The notes: generated by a model from the sequence alone, not told the origin. Numbered from the stretch's first letter, positions 7,668 through 16,880 are shown. The stretch: DNA of 64,000 bases from Lewinellaceae bacterium (GCA_020636435.1 JACJXX010000001.1:1612001-1676000); one strand, 5' to 3'. Numbers and translations: made by a program.

Positions 7668-8120
7668 TCATTTTTTTTCGTCTCCCTCTCTCCTTTTCCG
7701 GCGCATCTCCGCCTGCCGCATCGGCATGCTGTCAATGAGCGAGAACAATTCCTGCGCGCTCACCGGTTCTTTTTTTCGCAATTTTTCGGTCCCATCCTTG
7801 CCAATCAGCAGAAAAGCGAAACCAGCGCCGGGGGTAATTCCGTAAGTATGGAAAAGGCCTCGGGCCTGAGTAAAGGAAAGGGCTCCTCCGCCGGGTTGTT
7901 GCCCCCTTTCCGGAAAAATAGTGTACAATACCAACTCCCGGGCCGTGACTTCTTCCGCTTCTTTCGTCAAAATGCTAAGCTGTTCCTGAAAATGGGGCTG
8001 TTGGGGAGAAGATGCAAAAAGCAAAATGACACGGTCTTTCCAGAGATGGTCATCTAAATTTTGAGCGCCAACAAATTTTAGCATCATAATGGAACTTAAT
8101 AACAAAATAAATTTTTTCAT
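7668..8120 (-). CDS. DUF4174-like periplasmic protein
   Basis: 150 residues from the ATG at 8120 (MKKFILLLSSIMMLKFVGAQ, a clear signal peptide); 25 further in-frame residues upstream lack sense. After the cleavage site come NLDDHLWKDRVILLFASSP and a C-terminal half with FHTYGITPGAGFAFLLIGKDGTEKL, the layout of DUF4174 proteins, which look like a reduced thioredoxin-type fold. No Cys pair is present, so no redox role is claimed. The C-terminus is very charged (RQAEMRRKRREGDEKK). It is transcribed toward the S41 peptidase and divergently from the secreted unknown at 8238, with a roughly 117-base shared control region. Confidence 0.7.
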   Translation of the reverse strand: MKKFILLLSSIMMLKFVGAQNLDDHLWKDRVILLFASSPQQPHFQEQLSILTKEAEEVTARELVLYTIFPERGQQPGGGALSFTQARGLFHTYGITPGAGFAFLLIGKDGTEKLRKKEPVSAQELFSLIDSMPMRQAEMRRKRREGDEKK

Positions 8121-8237
8121 ACAAAAGGTTTTGGCTGAAAAAAAAAGCATTTGGCCAGAGGCCTGCAATTTTATTTCCCGTAAGGCAATAATCAAAAAGG
8201 CAAAAAAGTTTACATCATAATTCCCTAATCTACTCCC

Positions 8238-9128
8238 ATGAGAAATATCCTATTCCTCGCAGCCCTTTTCAGCACCCAAAGCATTCCCGCCCAGGAACGC
8301 TTCATCAGCTCCGATTTCAATGATTTTTACGACTGGTACCACCAGCGCTCGCAAGTGGCGCAACTCTATGAAGACCAAACCGAGCTGTTTACGTTCACCA
8401 GCAACACCAGGGTCTACAGCGGCCCCTGCCAGGCTTCGGAAGTGGCCGCTCTGCTTCCGATTGGTTATGGCGTCAGCAATATTGCCTACAACGACGACTA
8501 TTACCTTCCGGAAGATGAAATCAACGGTTATGGCGACATCTGGTATCACGTCCGTGGCAAAGACCCTGCCGGGAAAGCCTTCACCGGTTACATCTGGGGA
8601 GGGCAGATCGCCAAAGGTTGGCGCTCGGTAGACCTCACCGGCGACGGCAAAGCGGAATTCATCATGCTGGGCATCTCTTCTCAAACCCGCACGGAGCCTT
8701 CCGACATCAACGCAGAGCTGCGCATCCTTCAAAACGGCGAACTCATCCATCAAAAAACCATACCGGGCCTGTGCGTATTTGAAGACTGCGCCTCCAGCCC
8801 GCTGCTGCGCACGTTTGAAACCAGCCAGGGTTTCACCATCGTCGAAGCCAGCACCATGACGGTCGGTTGCTGGGCGGGTATCGAAAAATCCTTCTTTTTC
8901 TGGGACGGCTCCAACCTCCAACGCGTTTACCACGCCGAGTACACCACCCATAAAGAGTTTGCCAACGAGTCTTTTGTCTTCACCAGCAAGGCCAGCGCCC
9001 AGCTCTGCCACTACAGCCACGAAGGCGAAGACTATACTCCCGTATGGAAGTGCGAGGAAATATCCACCGACAAGAGCCGCGCTTCGGCGGAGCCAGAGGC
9101 GGCTGCGGGGGTAGTGGCGGCGCGTTAG
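8238..9128 (+). CDS. Secreted protein of unknown function with an SH3b-like N-terminal region
   Basis: 296 residues with a signal peptide (MRNILFLAALFSTQSIPAQ). Residues 50-125 (TSNTRVYSGPCQASEVAALLP, WYHVRGKDPAGKAFTGYIWG) look like a bacterial SH3 domain, ending in the typical 'GYIWGGQIAKGW' turn. Residues 128-260 (SVDLTGDGKAEFIMLGISS ... FFWDGSNLQRVYHAEYT) resemble a beta-rich reporter-type domain found in secreted Bacteroidota proteins. Four cysteines (GLCVFEDC, GCW, QLC) could form disulfides in the periplasm. I do not recognise a specific family. The gene is alone; its end faces the quinone oxidoreductase gene across an inverted repeat. Confidence 0.75.
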   Translation: MRNILFLAALFSTQSIPAQERFISSDFNDFYDWYHQRSQVAQLYEDQTELFTFTSNTRVYSGPCQASEVAALLPIGYGVSNIAYNDDYYLPEDEINGYGDIWYHVRGKDPAGKAFTGYIWGGQIAKGWRSVDLTGDGKAEFIMLGISSQTRTEPSDINAELRILQNGELIHQKTIPGLCVFEDCASSPLLRTFETSQGFTIVEASTMTVGCWAGIEKSFFFWDGSNLQRVYHAEYTTHKEFANESFVFTSKASAQLCHYSHEGEDYTPVWKCEEISTDKSRASAEPEAAAGVVAAR

Positions 9129-9187
9129 TTGTTGGTTGCCGGTTGTGTTGGTTGTGTCCGAACAACGATCAACCGGGAACCAGCAAC
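9128..9187. repeat. Inverted repeat between convergent genes
   Basis: GTTGTTGGTTGCCGGTTG (9128-9145) pairs with CAACCGGGAACCAGCAAC (9170-9187), 16 of 18 positions matching. It fills the gap between two convergent genes and may act as a bidirectional transcription end, although no T-run follows. Confidence 0.6.
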
Positions 9188-9189
9188 GC

Positions 9190-10170
9190 TTACCCAATCG
9201 TCAGAATGACTTTCCCCTGGTTGCGATTGTCCTCCATATACTGGTGGGCTTTGGAGGCGTCTTTCCAGTCAAAGACGGTATCGATGACGGGGCGAAGTTT
9301 GTTTTGTTCGAACAAGGGCCAGGCGTAGCGGTAAAGGTCTTGAGATAGCCTGATCTTGTAATCCAGGCTTCGGGCGCGCAAGGTGGATCCGATCACCTGC
9401 AGGCGCTTGCGGAGGATGGGGGCCAGGTTGAGCTCCTCCGTAGCGGGCCCGCCGAGGAACGCCAGCATGACCAGCCGCCCTTCCAGGGCCAGGACGTTGA
9501 GGTTGCGCTGAAAATAAGGCCCGCCGATAAAATCCACTACCACATCCACTCCTTTTCCATGGGTGTATTCCAGCACATCCTCCTCAAAATCCTGATCTTT
9601 GTAGTCGATGGCGTGAGCCGCTCCCAATTCCCTGCAAATGGGGTGCTTGGCGGCGGAAGCCGTCACGATGGGATGGGCGCCCATGGTGTGCGCCAGTTGA
9701 ATGGCGGCAGTGCCTACGCCGCTGGCGCCGGCATGGATCAGCACCCGTTCTCCTTCCTGCAACCTGGCCAGCCAGCGCAGGGCCTGGAAAGCCGTGAGAA
9801 ACACTTCCGGTATGCCGGCGGCCTCGACGGAGCTGAGCCCTTGGGGAACCGGCAGCGCCACATCCTGGTGAATGACGGCATATTCGGCGTAACCGCCGCC
9901 GCCAAGCAGGCCGCAGGCGGCATCTCCGGGCTTCCATTTCGTCACGCCCGGGCCGACGCTTTCTACTATGCCGGCCATCTCCAGGCCCAAAACCGTGCTT
10001 TCACCTTCGGGAGGCGGGTACTTGCCTTCCCGCTGCAGGATATCCGCCCGGTTGAGGGCGGTGGCCTCCACTTTTACCAATATCTCGTGCACGCCCGGAT
10101 GCGGCTTGGGCCATTCGCCGATGTACAGTTGCTCGGGGCCGCCGAAGGATTCGATCAGTATTGCTTGCAT
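9190..10170 (-). CDS. NAD(P)H quinone oxidoreductase, zinc-free MDR family (PIG3-like)
   Basis: 326 residues, the usual length for this family. The N-terminal GroES-like part has ALNRADILQREGKYPPPEG, characteristic of the PIG3 type. The Rossmann part has VLIHAGASGVGTAAIQLA (AxxGVG loop, about 142-159) for NADPH binding, and KGVDVVVDFIGGPYF follows. The structural and catalytic zinc ligands of alcohol dehydrogenases are absent, as expected. Members reduce quinones or enones in the cytoplasm. It starts 13 bases after the ribA stop on the same strand, so it is probably the second gene of a ribA operon; a riboflavin link is not otherwise evident. Confidence 0.92.
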   Translation of the reverse strand: MQAILIESFGGPEQLYIGEWPKPHPGVHEILVKVEATALNRADILQREGKYPPPEGESTVLGLEMAGIVESVGPGVTKWKPGDAACGLLGGGGYAEYAVIHQDVALPVPQGLSSVEAAGIPEVFLTAFQALRWLARLQEGERVLIHAGASGVGTAAIQLAHTMGAHPIVTASAAKHPICRELGAAHAIDYKDQDFEEDVLEYTHGKGVDVVVDFIGGPYFQRNLNVLALEGRLVMLAFLGGPATEELNLAPILRKRLQVIGSTLRARSLDYKIRLSQDLYRYAWPLFEQNKLRPVIDTVFDWKDASKAHQYMEDNRNQGKVILTIG

Positions 10171-10183
10171 AGGGTTGTCCGGA

Positions 10184-10804
10184 TTAGAGCTTGAAAAAGT
10201 GCCCCATCTCGTCCTGTTTGGTCTTGAGGTATTTGAAATTCTCCTTTTGGGGCTCGATGATCAAAGGCACCCGGCTGACGACCTCGATGGAGGAGTTCTC
10301 CAGGGCCTCGACCTTTTCGGGGTTGTTGGTCAGCAGGTGAATGCGGCCTACCTTCAGGGCGGCAAGCATCTCGACGGCAATGTCGTAATGGCGGGCATCT
10401 ACCTCCAGGCCCAGGTGCAGGTTGGCGTCTACGGTATTGAGGCCAAGGTCCTGCAGGTTGTAGGCTTTAAGTTTGTTGATGATGCCGATGCCGCGGCCTT
10501 CCTGGCGCAGGTAGAGCACCAGCCCGCCCTGCTCGGCCGCCATTTTCAGGGATTTGTCCAACTGCTCACCGCAATCGCAGCGCCGGGAGCCAAAGAGGTC
10601 GCCGGTGATGCATTCGGAGTGTATGCGGGTAAGGACGGGTTCGGCGATGTCGCATTTTTCATGGACGAGGGCAAGGTGGGGCATCCATTCGCTTTCATCC
10701 TTTGCGAATGCAATCATGTTGAAATTGCCCCAGGGCGTAGGGATCAGGGCCTCCGCCTGTATTTTAATCATGGTTCTGTTTGCTTTCTCTGTCTTTTTCA
10801 CCAT
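10184..10804 (-). CDS. ribA: GTP cyclohydrolase II
   Basis: Opens the imidazole ring of GTP to start riboflavin synthesis. Visible are the zinc-binding Cys set in ECITGDLFGSRRCDCGEQ, the catalytic-Arg region LYLRQEGRGIGIINK, and VDARHYDIAVEMLAAL with LLTNNPEKVEAL. The gene encodes a stand-alone RibA, not the RibB-RibA fusion common elsewhere in the phylum. I chose the ATG at 10804 (206 residues, AAGGA about 7-10 bases upstream); the ATG at 10771 (195 residues, close to E. coli RibA length) is also possible. The still longer frame begins at a TTG inside the likely promoter box and is rejected. It is followed after 13 bases by the quinone oxidoreductase gene. Confidence 0.95.
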   Translation of the reverse strand: MVKKTEKANRTMIKIQAEALIPTPWGNFNMIAFAKDESEWMPHLALVHEKCDIAEPVLTRIHSECITGDLFGSRRCDCGEQLDKSLKMAAEQGGLVLYLRQEGRGIGIINKLKAYNLQDLGLNTVDANLHLGLEVDARHYDIAVEMLAALKVGRIHLLTNNPEKVEALENSSIEVVSRVPLIIEPQKENFKYLKTKQDEMGHFFKL

Positions 10805-10852
10805 TGCCTTGGTCCTTTTGGATGGGCAGGGAGAATTCAAATCCAATAAACA

Positions 10853-10860
10853 CAAAAATA
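10853..10860 (-). promoter_or_regulatory. Candidate -7 promoter box for ribA
   Basis: Minus-strand TATTTTTG is an exact TAnnTTTG match about 49 bases before the ATG at 10804. It argues against a start at 10855. I saw no FMN riboswitch in the short leader. Confidence 0.4.
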
Positions 10861-11118
10861 GGATTAATCTCCTCCCCTTGCCTAAATAAACGCCCGTTAA
10901 GTGTCATTTTTCAAACCAAAAAACCGGATAAAAGTTTCATTTTGGTTTCCCCTGGGCTTTTGTAGCCACGAAGACACCGAAACGCGGAGGGTACACAAAG
11001 CTTTTTGGGGGTTTGGGCCTTCGTGCCGTTGTAGCTGTAAAAAAACATCCCGAATTCTGACAGTCAGAATCCGGGATGCCTCGTTCGGAAGGGATGATAC
11101 CCTAATGAATATTTGGTG
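10861..11118. other. Gene-free interval between ribA promoter and SusCD operon end
   Basis: No gene. It contains GCCACGAAG (10965-10973) and CTTCGTGCC (11019-11027) as inverted arms around GACACCGAAACGCGG, a common intergenic repeat style, then the intrinsic terminator at 11039-11078. Element A copy 2 follows from 11119. Confidence 0.6.
11039..11078 (-). terminator. Intrinsic terminator of the SusC-SusD-lipoprotein operon
   Basis: On the minus strand the stem CATCCCGGATTCTGACT pairs with GTCAGAATTCGGGATG with one mismatch, and the second arm runs straight into seven T. It lies 204 bases beyond the last stop codon of the minus-strand operon, so the transcript must first cross element A copy 2. 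Confidence 0.85.
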
Positions 11119-11285
11119 CTTAGGCACGACGAAAGAATAAACTGTCCATTCTGGCTTGTACTTTTTGCGCCATGCTGCGTTGCTCATCACTCAGGTAGCT
11201 TTGGCTATCCTCATTCTTCGCGCCTTGCCTGGCACAAAAATTACTGCCCCATAATTGAACACTTTATTCTTTCCTCGTGCCTTAG
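11119..11285. repeat. Palindromic MITE-like element A, copy 2
   Basis: About 167 bases, CTTAGGCACGACGAAAGAAT to CTTTCCTCGTGCCTTAG, the reverse orientation of copy 1 and nearly identical to copy 3. Its end overlaps the stop codon (TAA, 11284-11282) of the minus-strand lipoprotein gene, so the operon's last codons abut the element. Confidence 0.9.
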
Positions 11286-11794
11286 TCAATATCTTCGATG
11301 ACTACCGTAGCGGTTTTCAGATAGTCTGTTCCGCCGCGGCCGACGGCGAGAGGGCCATCCGCGTTAGAAGCGCTCACCAAGGTAATGGTTAAAGTCTTTG
11401 TGCCGTCTGCTACCCCGTCTGTGAGGAGTTCGATTTCCAGGTCGGCATTCGAGCGGTTAACCACGTCAAAATCCTTCTGCCTCACGGTAATTGTCCCTCC
11501 GGAAGCGGAAGCGCCAGCGACGTTGAAATCGGTGCCGAAAACGGCATTCCCGCCGAAATCGTAATCGACCGTGATATCCGACAAAGTGCCCGTGGGGCAT
11601 TCGATGGTCACGGTGGCAGTGCCCTCATCTTCAGTCACCATCACGTCATCCAGAATGGCCGAATTGCCCGGAGCATCAAAGGCCACATAACCTGGCAGTT
11701 CTTCCAGGTCGAAGTATTCGTTGATGTCGTACTCGTTGCCGCACGAAGAGAGCAGGGCAATGCAAAAAAGGAGCATAATATATTTATGGTTCAT
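11282..11794 (-). CDS. Lipoprotein with a Calx-beta-like domain, third gene of a SusCD operon
   Basis: 170 residues. The signal ends in a lipobox, LLFCIALLSSC (Cys18), so it is a lipoprotein. The rest is one beta-rich domain with acidic strand ends (VTIECPTGTLSDITVDYDF, FGTDFNVAGASASGGTITV, TKTLTITLVSASNAD), the pattern of Calx-beta calcium-binding modules. In such operons the third protein is commonly a surface lipoprotein that helps bind the imported ligand. It starts 45 bases after the SusD stop. Its stop codon coincides with the border of element A, so the original C-terminus may have been altered by insertion; the last strand (TATVVIEDID) looks natural. Confidence 0.75.
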   Translation of the reverse strand: MNHKYIMLLFCIALLSSCGNEYDINEYFDLEELPGYVAFDAPGNSAILDDVMVTEDEGTATVTIECPTGTLSDITVDYDFGGNAVFGTDFNVAGASASGGTITVRQKDFDVVNRSNADLEIELLTDGVADGTKTLTITLVSASNADGPLAVGRGGTDYLKTATVVIEDID

Positions 11795-11839
11795 CTTTCA
11801 ATTTTTTTGTGTTGAAGGTTAATCAAGCCAAACGGCTCC

Positions 11840-13249
11840 TTACTTTTCAAACCACTGCGGAACATCCGTATTCACGTTTGCCGGCGTATTAGGATTAGAC
11901 GCAACTTCATCCGGAGGATAGTTGAACCGCTTCAGGATGGTAGTGATCGTAGCGTTGGCTGGAGGCGACAAATCCGGCACATTAGTTCTCCTTACTGTAT
12001 TCCAGGCGACGACCGGGCGGATAAAGGACTCCAGGTACAATTGCTCGTGCACCATTTGCAGGGTCACTGCCGGAAGGCTGCCGACGTAACCGCTGATCGT
12101 GGCGTCGTCCAGGGTTATTTGCGCGCCGGGGATGTCTTGCCCCCAGAACTCCAGGATTTGGGTCAGCCCCCGGTCGAACCATTCCTGGGCATCCTCATTG
12201 GTAACGCCTAATAAGGCAAGTTCTGCCCGGTAGAAGCTGATCTCTGAAGGCAGGAACATGATGTGAGGGAGGTCGCCACGGATGATGTTGTCCCTCAACA
12301 CCGCCGTATTGTCGTCCGGGAAAAATCCGTTATCGGGAGCGCCCAGGCCGTCGGGATCAAGAATGAACAGGTCGAACCGGGGATCCCCGTCGTCCAGCAG
12401 ATTGTAAAGGGGTTCTCCCGGGCCGTGATACTGCGCGGATTCATTGGAAGGGCCAAAGAAGGCTGAAACAATGGTATAAAAAGCATTGCCGGAGCCACCG
12501 CCGCCTGCGTACCGGAGCATGACCGCCTGGCCGTTGGACTCGATCAACGGCTGAGACAAGACCGCCTGAATCTGCCCATCGACCGAAGTATCCTTGTTTC
12601 TGAGCAACATCAGGATGCGGAGTTTCAGAGAATTGGCCCAGCGCCTCCAGTTGTCCATATTGCCGCCGAAGAGCACATCGCCAGCTGAAACGTCAAAGAC
12701 GCCTTCGGCGGGCACCTTGTCGATCAGGTCAATGGCATCATCCAGGATGGAAAGGCAACCCCGGAATACGTCTTCCTGGGCATCAAAATTAGGGGAGGGA
12801 AAGTCAACCCCATTCAATGCTTCGGCAAAAGGAATTCTATCCCAAATGCACGATAGTTCAAAGTAGGCTTTAGCCTTCAGGATTTTGGCAACGGCCGCCA
12901 CGTTGTTTCTCGATTCGCCGGCAACCAGGGCGTCTTGCTCGACCAGGTCGAGGTTGCCCAGCACCTGTTCGTAGTACATCCCCCAGGTATTGCCGGTGAG
13001 GAAGCTCGTCGTCGGCCCGGTCCGGGGGCTGTTGGAGCAGGCGGAGAAGTGCTGCGGCACATCCATGATGCGGGTACCCAGCTCCGTTTCGAAGCGGTTG
13101 GAGTACTGCACGATAACATAGGGCAGGATAACGTTCGGGTCGGCCGAACTGGCTGCCAGCGGGTCGGTATTGATGTCCAGCGCCTTGTCACAGGAAGGAA
13201 ACGCCAACAAACCGGCCAGAAAAAAGATGGATAATTTTATGTATTTCAT
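11840..13249 (-). CDS. SusD/RagB-family surface lipoprotein (SusD_2 type)
   Basis: 469 residues, typical length. Signal and lipobox FLAGLLAFPSC (Cys20), then the family start CDKALDINTDPLAASSADPN, followed by tetratricopeptide-like helices (AAVAKILKAKAYFELSCIWD; DVFRGCLSILDDAIDLIDKV; NWRRWANSLKLRILMLL). The C-terminal WNTVRRTNVPDL is also family-typical. It forms the lid of the TonB-dependent SusC channel encoded just upstream (53-base gap). No glycoside hydrolase or peptidase gene lies in the operon, so the ligand (glycan, peptide or other) cannot be inferred. Confidence 0.93.
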   Translation of the reverse strand: MKYIKLSIFFLAGLLAFPSCDKALDINTDPLAASSADPNVILPYVIVQYSNRFETELGTRIMDVPQHFSACSNSPRTGPTTSFLTGNTWGMYYEQVLGNLDLVEQDALVAGESRNNVAAVAKILKAKAYFELSCIWDRIPFAEALNGVDFPSPNFDAQEDVFRGCLSILDDAIDLIDKVPAEGVFDVSAGDVLFGGNMDNWRRWANSLKLRILMLLRNKDTSVDGQIQAVLSQPLIESNGQAVMLRYAGGGGSGNAFYTIVSAFFGPSNESAQYHGPGEPLYNLLDDGDPRFDLFILDPDGLGAPDNGFFPDDNTAVLRDNIIRGDLPHIMFLPSEISFYRAELALLGVTNEDAQEWFDRGLTQILEFWGQDIPGAQITLDDATISGYVGSLPAVTLQMVHEQLYLESFIRPVVAWNTVRRTNVPDLSPPANATITTILKRFNYPPDEVASNPNTPANVNTDVPQWFEK

Positions 13250-13302
13250 CAGTTGATCTTCTTTTTAAGTTAATGATAGGCACAATTTGAACAACTGCAT
13301 CA

Positions 13303-16300
13303 TTAAAAGGTAGCCCGGAGGTTTACCCCGATGCTTCTTGTACTGGGAACGTTCGACCGTTCAATACCCCAGCCGTCGGCGCCGGCGCCAAACAGGCTCG
13401 CTTCCGGATCGATATGGGGGATGACGGAGTATAAGAGCGCGACATTCCTGGCTTCCACGCCGATCGTCAGGTTTTTGATAAAGCTGTTGCCCAGAACAGA
13501 CTTAGGCAAGCTGTAGTTGATGGCGACCTCCCGCAGCTTGACGAAGGTAGCGTCGAAAATAAAGGGTTCTGCAATGCTGTTGTCATCCAGGGAATTCCAG
13601 AAGTGCTCGGCGCTGGCCAGAGGAACGTCATTGTCCCGCACAGTATTGTCGGCATTGGCGATGACTCCGTCTCTGTCGATAAATGTGCCTTCCCGGTTGA
13701 GCAGGGTTTCGGTCACCAAACCACCCACCTGCAGGTTTTCAACTGTAGAAGCTTTCATAACGCCGCCTTCGCGCCAGTCGATGGTAAAGGACAGGTTGAA
13801 GTCGCCGATCCGGAAGGAGTTGACAAAGCCCATGGTGAAGTCGGGCAATACCGAGCCGAATGTTTGGGGTTCGCCGGCAATACGCGTGCCGTCCTCCGGG
13901 TTGATGAGCGGGCGGCCGGAAACGGAGTCTCTCAGCCAGGGTACTCCCAGAAGTTCAAAGCCTTTTCCCGTCTCGGCAACTACCTGTACGCTGTTGAAGG
14001 CGCTGGCGATCAGTACCCGGTCAACACCTTCGGCCAGCTCAATCACCTCGGTTTTGGCGCTGGAGAAGTTAACGATGGTATTCCAGGCAAATTTATTGAA
14101 TTTGATGGGCGTTGCGTCCAGGGTAATTTCCAGGCCGGAGGTGTTCACCTGGCCTACGTTGGTTCTCAGGAAACCAAAACCGGTAGATTCCGGGATCGGG
14201 AGCGCCAGAATCTGGTCTTTGTTCTGAGTGTTGAAGTAGGCGATATCCAACCCTAAACGGTAGTCGAAAAAGTCCAACTCGGCACCGATCTCATAACTGG
14301 TCTGCTCTTCCGGCAGCAGGTCGGCTGGCGGAATGGTATTGGTTTTGGTGTAAGCAGAAGAGCCGTTGAACGGGAAGTTGACGTTCAGGCCGTACTGCCC
14401 GGTGGCAACAGTGACGGGGAAGAAAAGGAAGTCCAACTGGTAGGGGTCAGTATCGTTGCCGACCTGAGCAAAGCTGGCTCTCAGCTTACCATAGTTAAAG
14501 AAGTTGCTGGTCAGGCCAAGAGCATCGGAAAACACGAAAGCAGCGCTGACCGAAGGATAAAAGTAGGAGTTGTTATTCAGCGGCAGGGTTGAGGACCAGT
14601 CGTTCCGTCCGGTAATCGTCAGGGTCAGCCAATCCCGGTAGCTCAGGTCAACCGAGGAATAGAGGCCGAAGAGGATCTGCTCCCTGAAATCCCGGTCCGG
14701 AACATTTTGCTGGACGTTGCCTGGCGAGAAAAGTTCCGGTATCAGGAGCTGGTTGCCAAACAGCCCTTCGGTTGTTCTCTGCCGTTTATTGTAGTTGAAA
14801 CCGCCCAGAGCGGAGAGGGAGAGATCATCGTTGATGTTGAAGGAATACCTGGCTATGATATCCGTATTGATCTGAATGTTGTTGATGTTATCGGTGGTAA
14901 AGTTGCCTTCCAGGCGGGTAATCGTCCCCTTCCGGTTGGAAAGGAAGCGGTTGTCCTGGTCGAAATCATAGCCGAACTTACCGGTGAGCTCGAAATTTTC
15001 GAACGGCGTGAAGGTTAGCGCGGCATTGGCCAGGATACGGGTATCGTCCCGGTTGTTCAGGTTTTCATTCCGAATCCAAAAAGGGTTGTTGGTCTGTGGG
15101 TCGGTCGTGTTGATCTGGTTGCCGGCCTCATCGATCCAGGGTTTGAACAGCCTTTGGTCCAGGGTGCTGCTGAAGGAACTTAACCCGATGATGTTCACGT
15201 CGTTGGCGCCGGCTGCCGCTGTGCCTCGGGAGTCGGTCTTAATGAACTGTACGCCAAACCGCGAACGGAGCATAGGCGAGTGCCTCATGCCGGCATTCAA
15301 CGAAACATTGTAGCGGTCGAGCTCCGAAGCCGGGACAATCCCCGTCTGGTTCAGCGCGCCAAAGCTGAGGCGGTAATCGTATTTTTCATTTCCATCAGAA
15401 ATGGCAAAGTTGTTGATCCAGGTGCTACCCGTCTCGAAGAAATCGCGGATGCCATTTTCATCCACGGCCTGCAAGGGGCCAGAGCCTCCGGTAATCGGGA
15501 CATTTTCAACCGTTTGCCCGACGATGCGCGGCCCCCAGTCAATCCCCACCGAAGAAGAGTCGTATTTGGCCAGCGAACCCATCGCGTACTCCTGCTGGTA
15601 ATCAGGAGTGACGAAAAGGTCATCCATGCGGTAGGAAGAGTTCACTGACACCTGGAGATTGTTCGCGCCTTTGCTTTTGCCCCGTTTGGTTGTGACGATG
15701 ATGGCGCCGGCAGCAGCCCGCGAACCATAGAGAGCGGTGGCGGCTGCGCCTTTCAGGACGCTGATCGTCTCGATGTCGTCCGGGTTGAGCACGGAAGCGC
15801 CGTTGGCGAAATCCCGGGTACCGGAAATCCGGTTGTTCTGCTGCGTCCCATTGAATTGATCATCGTTGACCGGCTGGCCATCGATCACCCAAAGGGGGTT
15901 GTTCCTTCCACTCAAAGAGGTCGCACCCCGAATGAGCACCTTGGACGAACCGCCCAGGTTGCCGCTGGTGTTGTTGATAACGACCCCCGTCACTTTACCC
16001 TGCAGGGAGTTGACGATGTTGGATTCCCGGGCTTTGGTCAATTCTTCAGAACCAACCTGGTCGATGCTGTAACCCAGCGACCGGGATTCCTTTTCAATAC
16101 CCAGGGCGGTCACCACCACCTCATTGAGCACAGTGCCGGCCTCCAGAACAACATCAATGACGTTGCTGATTCCGGCCTCGATTTCCTGGGTGCCAAAACC
16201 AGTGTAGGAAAACTGAAGAATGTTGCCGGATCCATCCGGAATGGCAATCTGGTAATTTCCATCAACGTCGGTAACGGTGCCGGTGGAAGATCCTTTCAAT

Positions 16301-16425
16301 AAGATACTGGCGCCGATCAGCGCCTCTCCATCCTGGTCGGTAACCGTCCCGGTGATGGTCCTTTGGGCCAAAAGAACGCCACTTGTAAACATGGCAAGGC
16401 CAAAGAGCAGTAAGAGTTTTTTCAT
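13303..16425 (-). CDS. SusC/RagA-family TonB-dependent outer-membrane transporter
   Basis: 1040 residues, full length. A signal peptide (KKLLLLFGLAMFTSGVLLAQ) is followed by a carboxypeptidase-D-like domain (about 22-100, TITGTVTDQDGEALIGASIL), the TonB box region (LNEVVVTALGIEKESRSLGY), the plug (VLIRGATSLSGRNNPLWVIDG ... NPDDIETISVLKGAAATALY, about 115-235) and a 22-strand-type barrel ending in an aromatic-rich strand (SIGVNLRATF). With the SusD and the third lipoprotein it forms an import complex powered by TonB. It is the first gene of the operon. The 19-base perfect palindrome at 16497-16515 lies 72 bases before the ATG and is a possible operator. Confidence 0.95.
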   Translation of the reverse strand: MKKLLLLFGLAMFTSGVLLAQRTITGTVTDQDGEALIGASILLKGSSTGTVTDVDGNYQIAIPDGSGNILQFSYTGFGTQEIEAGISNVIDVVLEAGTVLNEVVVTALGIEKESRSLGYSIDQVGSEELTKARESNIVNSLQGKVTGVVINNTSGNLGGSSKVLIRGATSLSGRNNPLWVIDGQPVNDDQFNGTQQNNRISGTRDFANGASVLNPDDIETISVLKGAAATALYGSRAAAGAIIVTTKRGKSKGANNLQVSVNSSYRMDDLFVTPDYQQEYAMGSLAKYDSSSVGIDWGPRIVGQTVENVPITGGSGPLQAVDENGIRDFFETGSTWINNFAISDGNEKYDYRLSFGALNQTGIVPASELDRYNVSLNAGMRHSPMLRSRFGVQFIKTDSRGTAAAGANDVNIIGLSSFSSTLDQRLFKPWIDEAGNQINTTDPQTNNPFWIRNENLNNRDDTRILANAALTFTPFENFELTGKFGYDFDQDNRFLSNRKGTITRLEGNFTTDNINNIQINTDIIARYSFNINDDLSLSALGGFNYNKRQRTTEGLFGNQLLIPELFSPGNVQQNVPDRDFREQILFGLYSSVDLSYRDWLTLTITGRNDWSSTLPLNNNSYFYPSVSAAFVFSDALGLTSNFFNYGKLRASFAQVGNDTDPYQLDFLFFPVTVATGQYGLNVNFPFNGSSAYTKTNTIPPADLLPEEQTSYEIGAELDFFDYRLGLDIAYFNTQNKDQILALPIPESTGFGFLRTNVGQVNTSGLEITLDATPIKFNKFAWNTIVNFSSAKTEVIELAEGVDRVLIASAFNSVQVVAETGKGFELLGVPWLRDSVSGRPLINPEDGTRIAGEPQTFGSVLPDFTMGFVNSFRIGDFNLSFTIDWREGGVMKASTVENLQVGGLVTETLLNREGTFIDRDGVIANADNTVRDNDVPLASAEHFWNSLDDNSIAEPFIFDATFVKLREVAINYSLPKSVLGNSFIKNLTIGVEARNVALLYSVIPHIDPEASLFGAGADGWGIERSNVPSTRSIGVNLRATF

Positions 16426-16496
16426 ACTAATTCCAATTTTTAGTGAGCAAAAAATGTAAAAAACAAAAAACGTTTTGGGTTTTATGCAGAACGCAT

Positions 16497-16515
16497 ATAT
16501 CTGATTATCAGATAT
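16497..16515. promoter_or_regulatory. Perfect palindrome upstream of susC, possible operator
   Basis: ATATCTGATTATCAGATAT is a perfect dyad of nine-base arms around one T, located in the susC leader/promoter region. No regulator gene is adjacent. It could be a repressor or activator site for the SusCD operon; a terminator is unlikely because no T-run follows on either strand. Confidence 0.5.
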
Positions 16516-16880
16516 TTAAATCCAACTACTGTTTGTGGCAAAACTTTTGGGGCAATAGAGCACATCTCTAAAATATTGGAAGGGCAAACAGAATAAGTCC
16601 AAAATTCAAAATTGCTCAACATCCTTAGGCGCAATATGTTCAGGAAGAATAAAAAAAAAGGGAGGACAAAACAGGATTAGGGCCTGGCCCCAGCGACCTG
16701 TCTACAGCTGGACAAGTTTGAAGGTCAATTGTTCAAAAGTTCGAGGATCGATGGGCCCCGGCCACCCGCTGACGACCGACACAGCCCAACGCTGGACTGG
16801 CAGCCATACCAGTGGACATTTTGGGGCTATTTGTGTAAAAGTGTAAATGATTGGGACCCTGGTTCTTTTACACATTTACG

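Noticed and set aside
10805..10855. N-terminal extension of GTP cyclohydrolase II to a TTG
   Set aside because: The TTG lies within an exact -7 promoter box, and ATG starts at 10804 or 10771 give normal RibA length.
11113..11301. Short plus-strand open frame, also found near 17682
   Set aside because: Both lie inside element A, which has no frame preserved in copy 1; they reflect the repeat sequence, not a gene.
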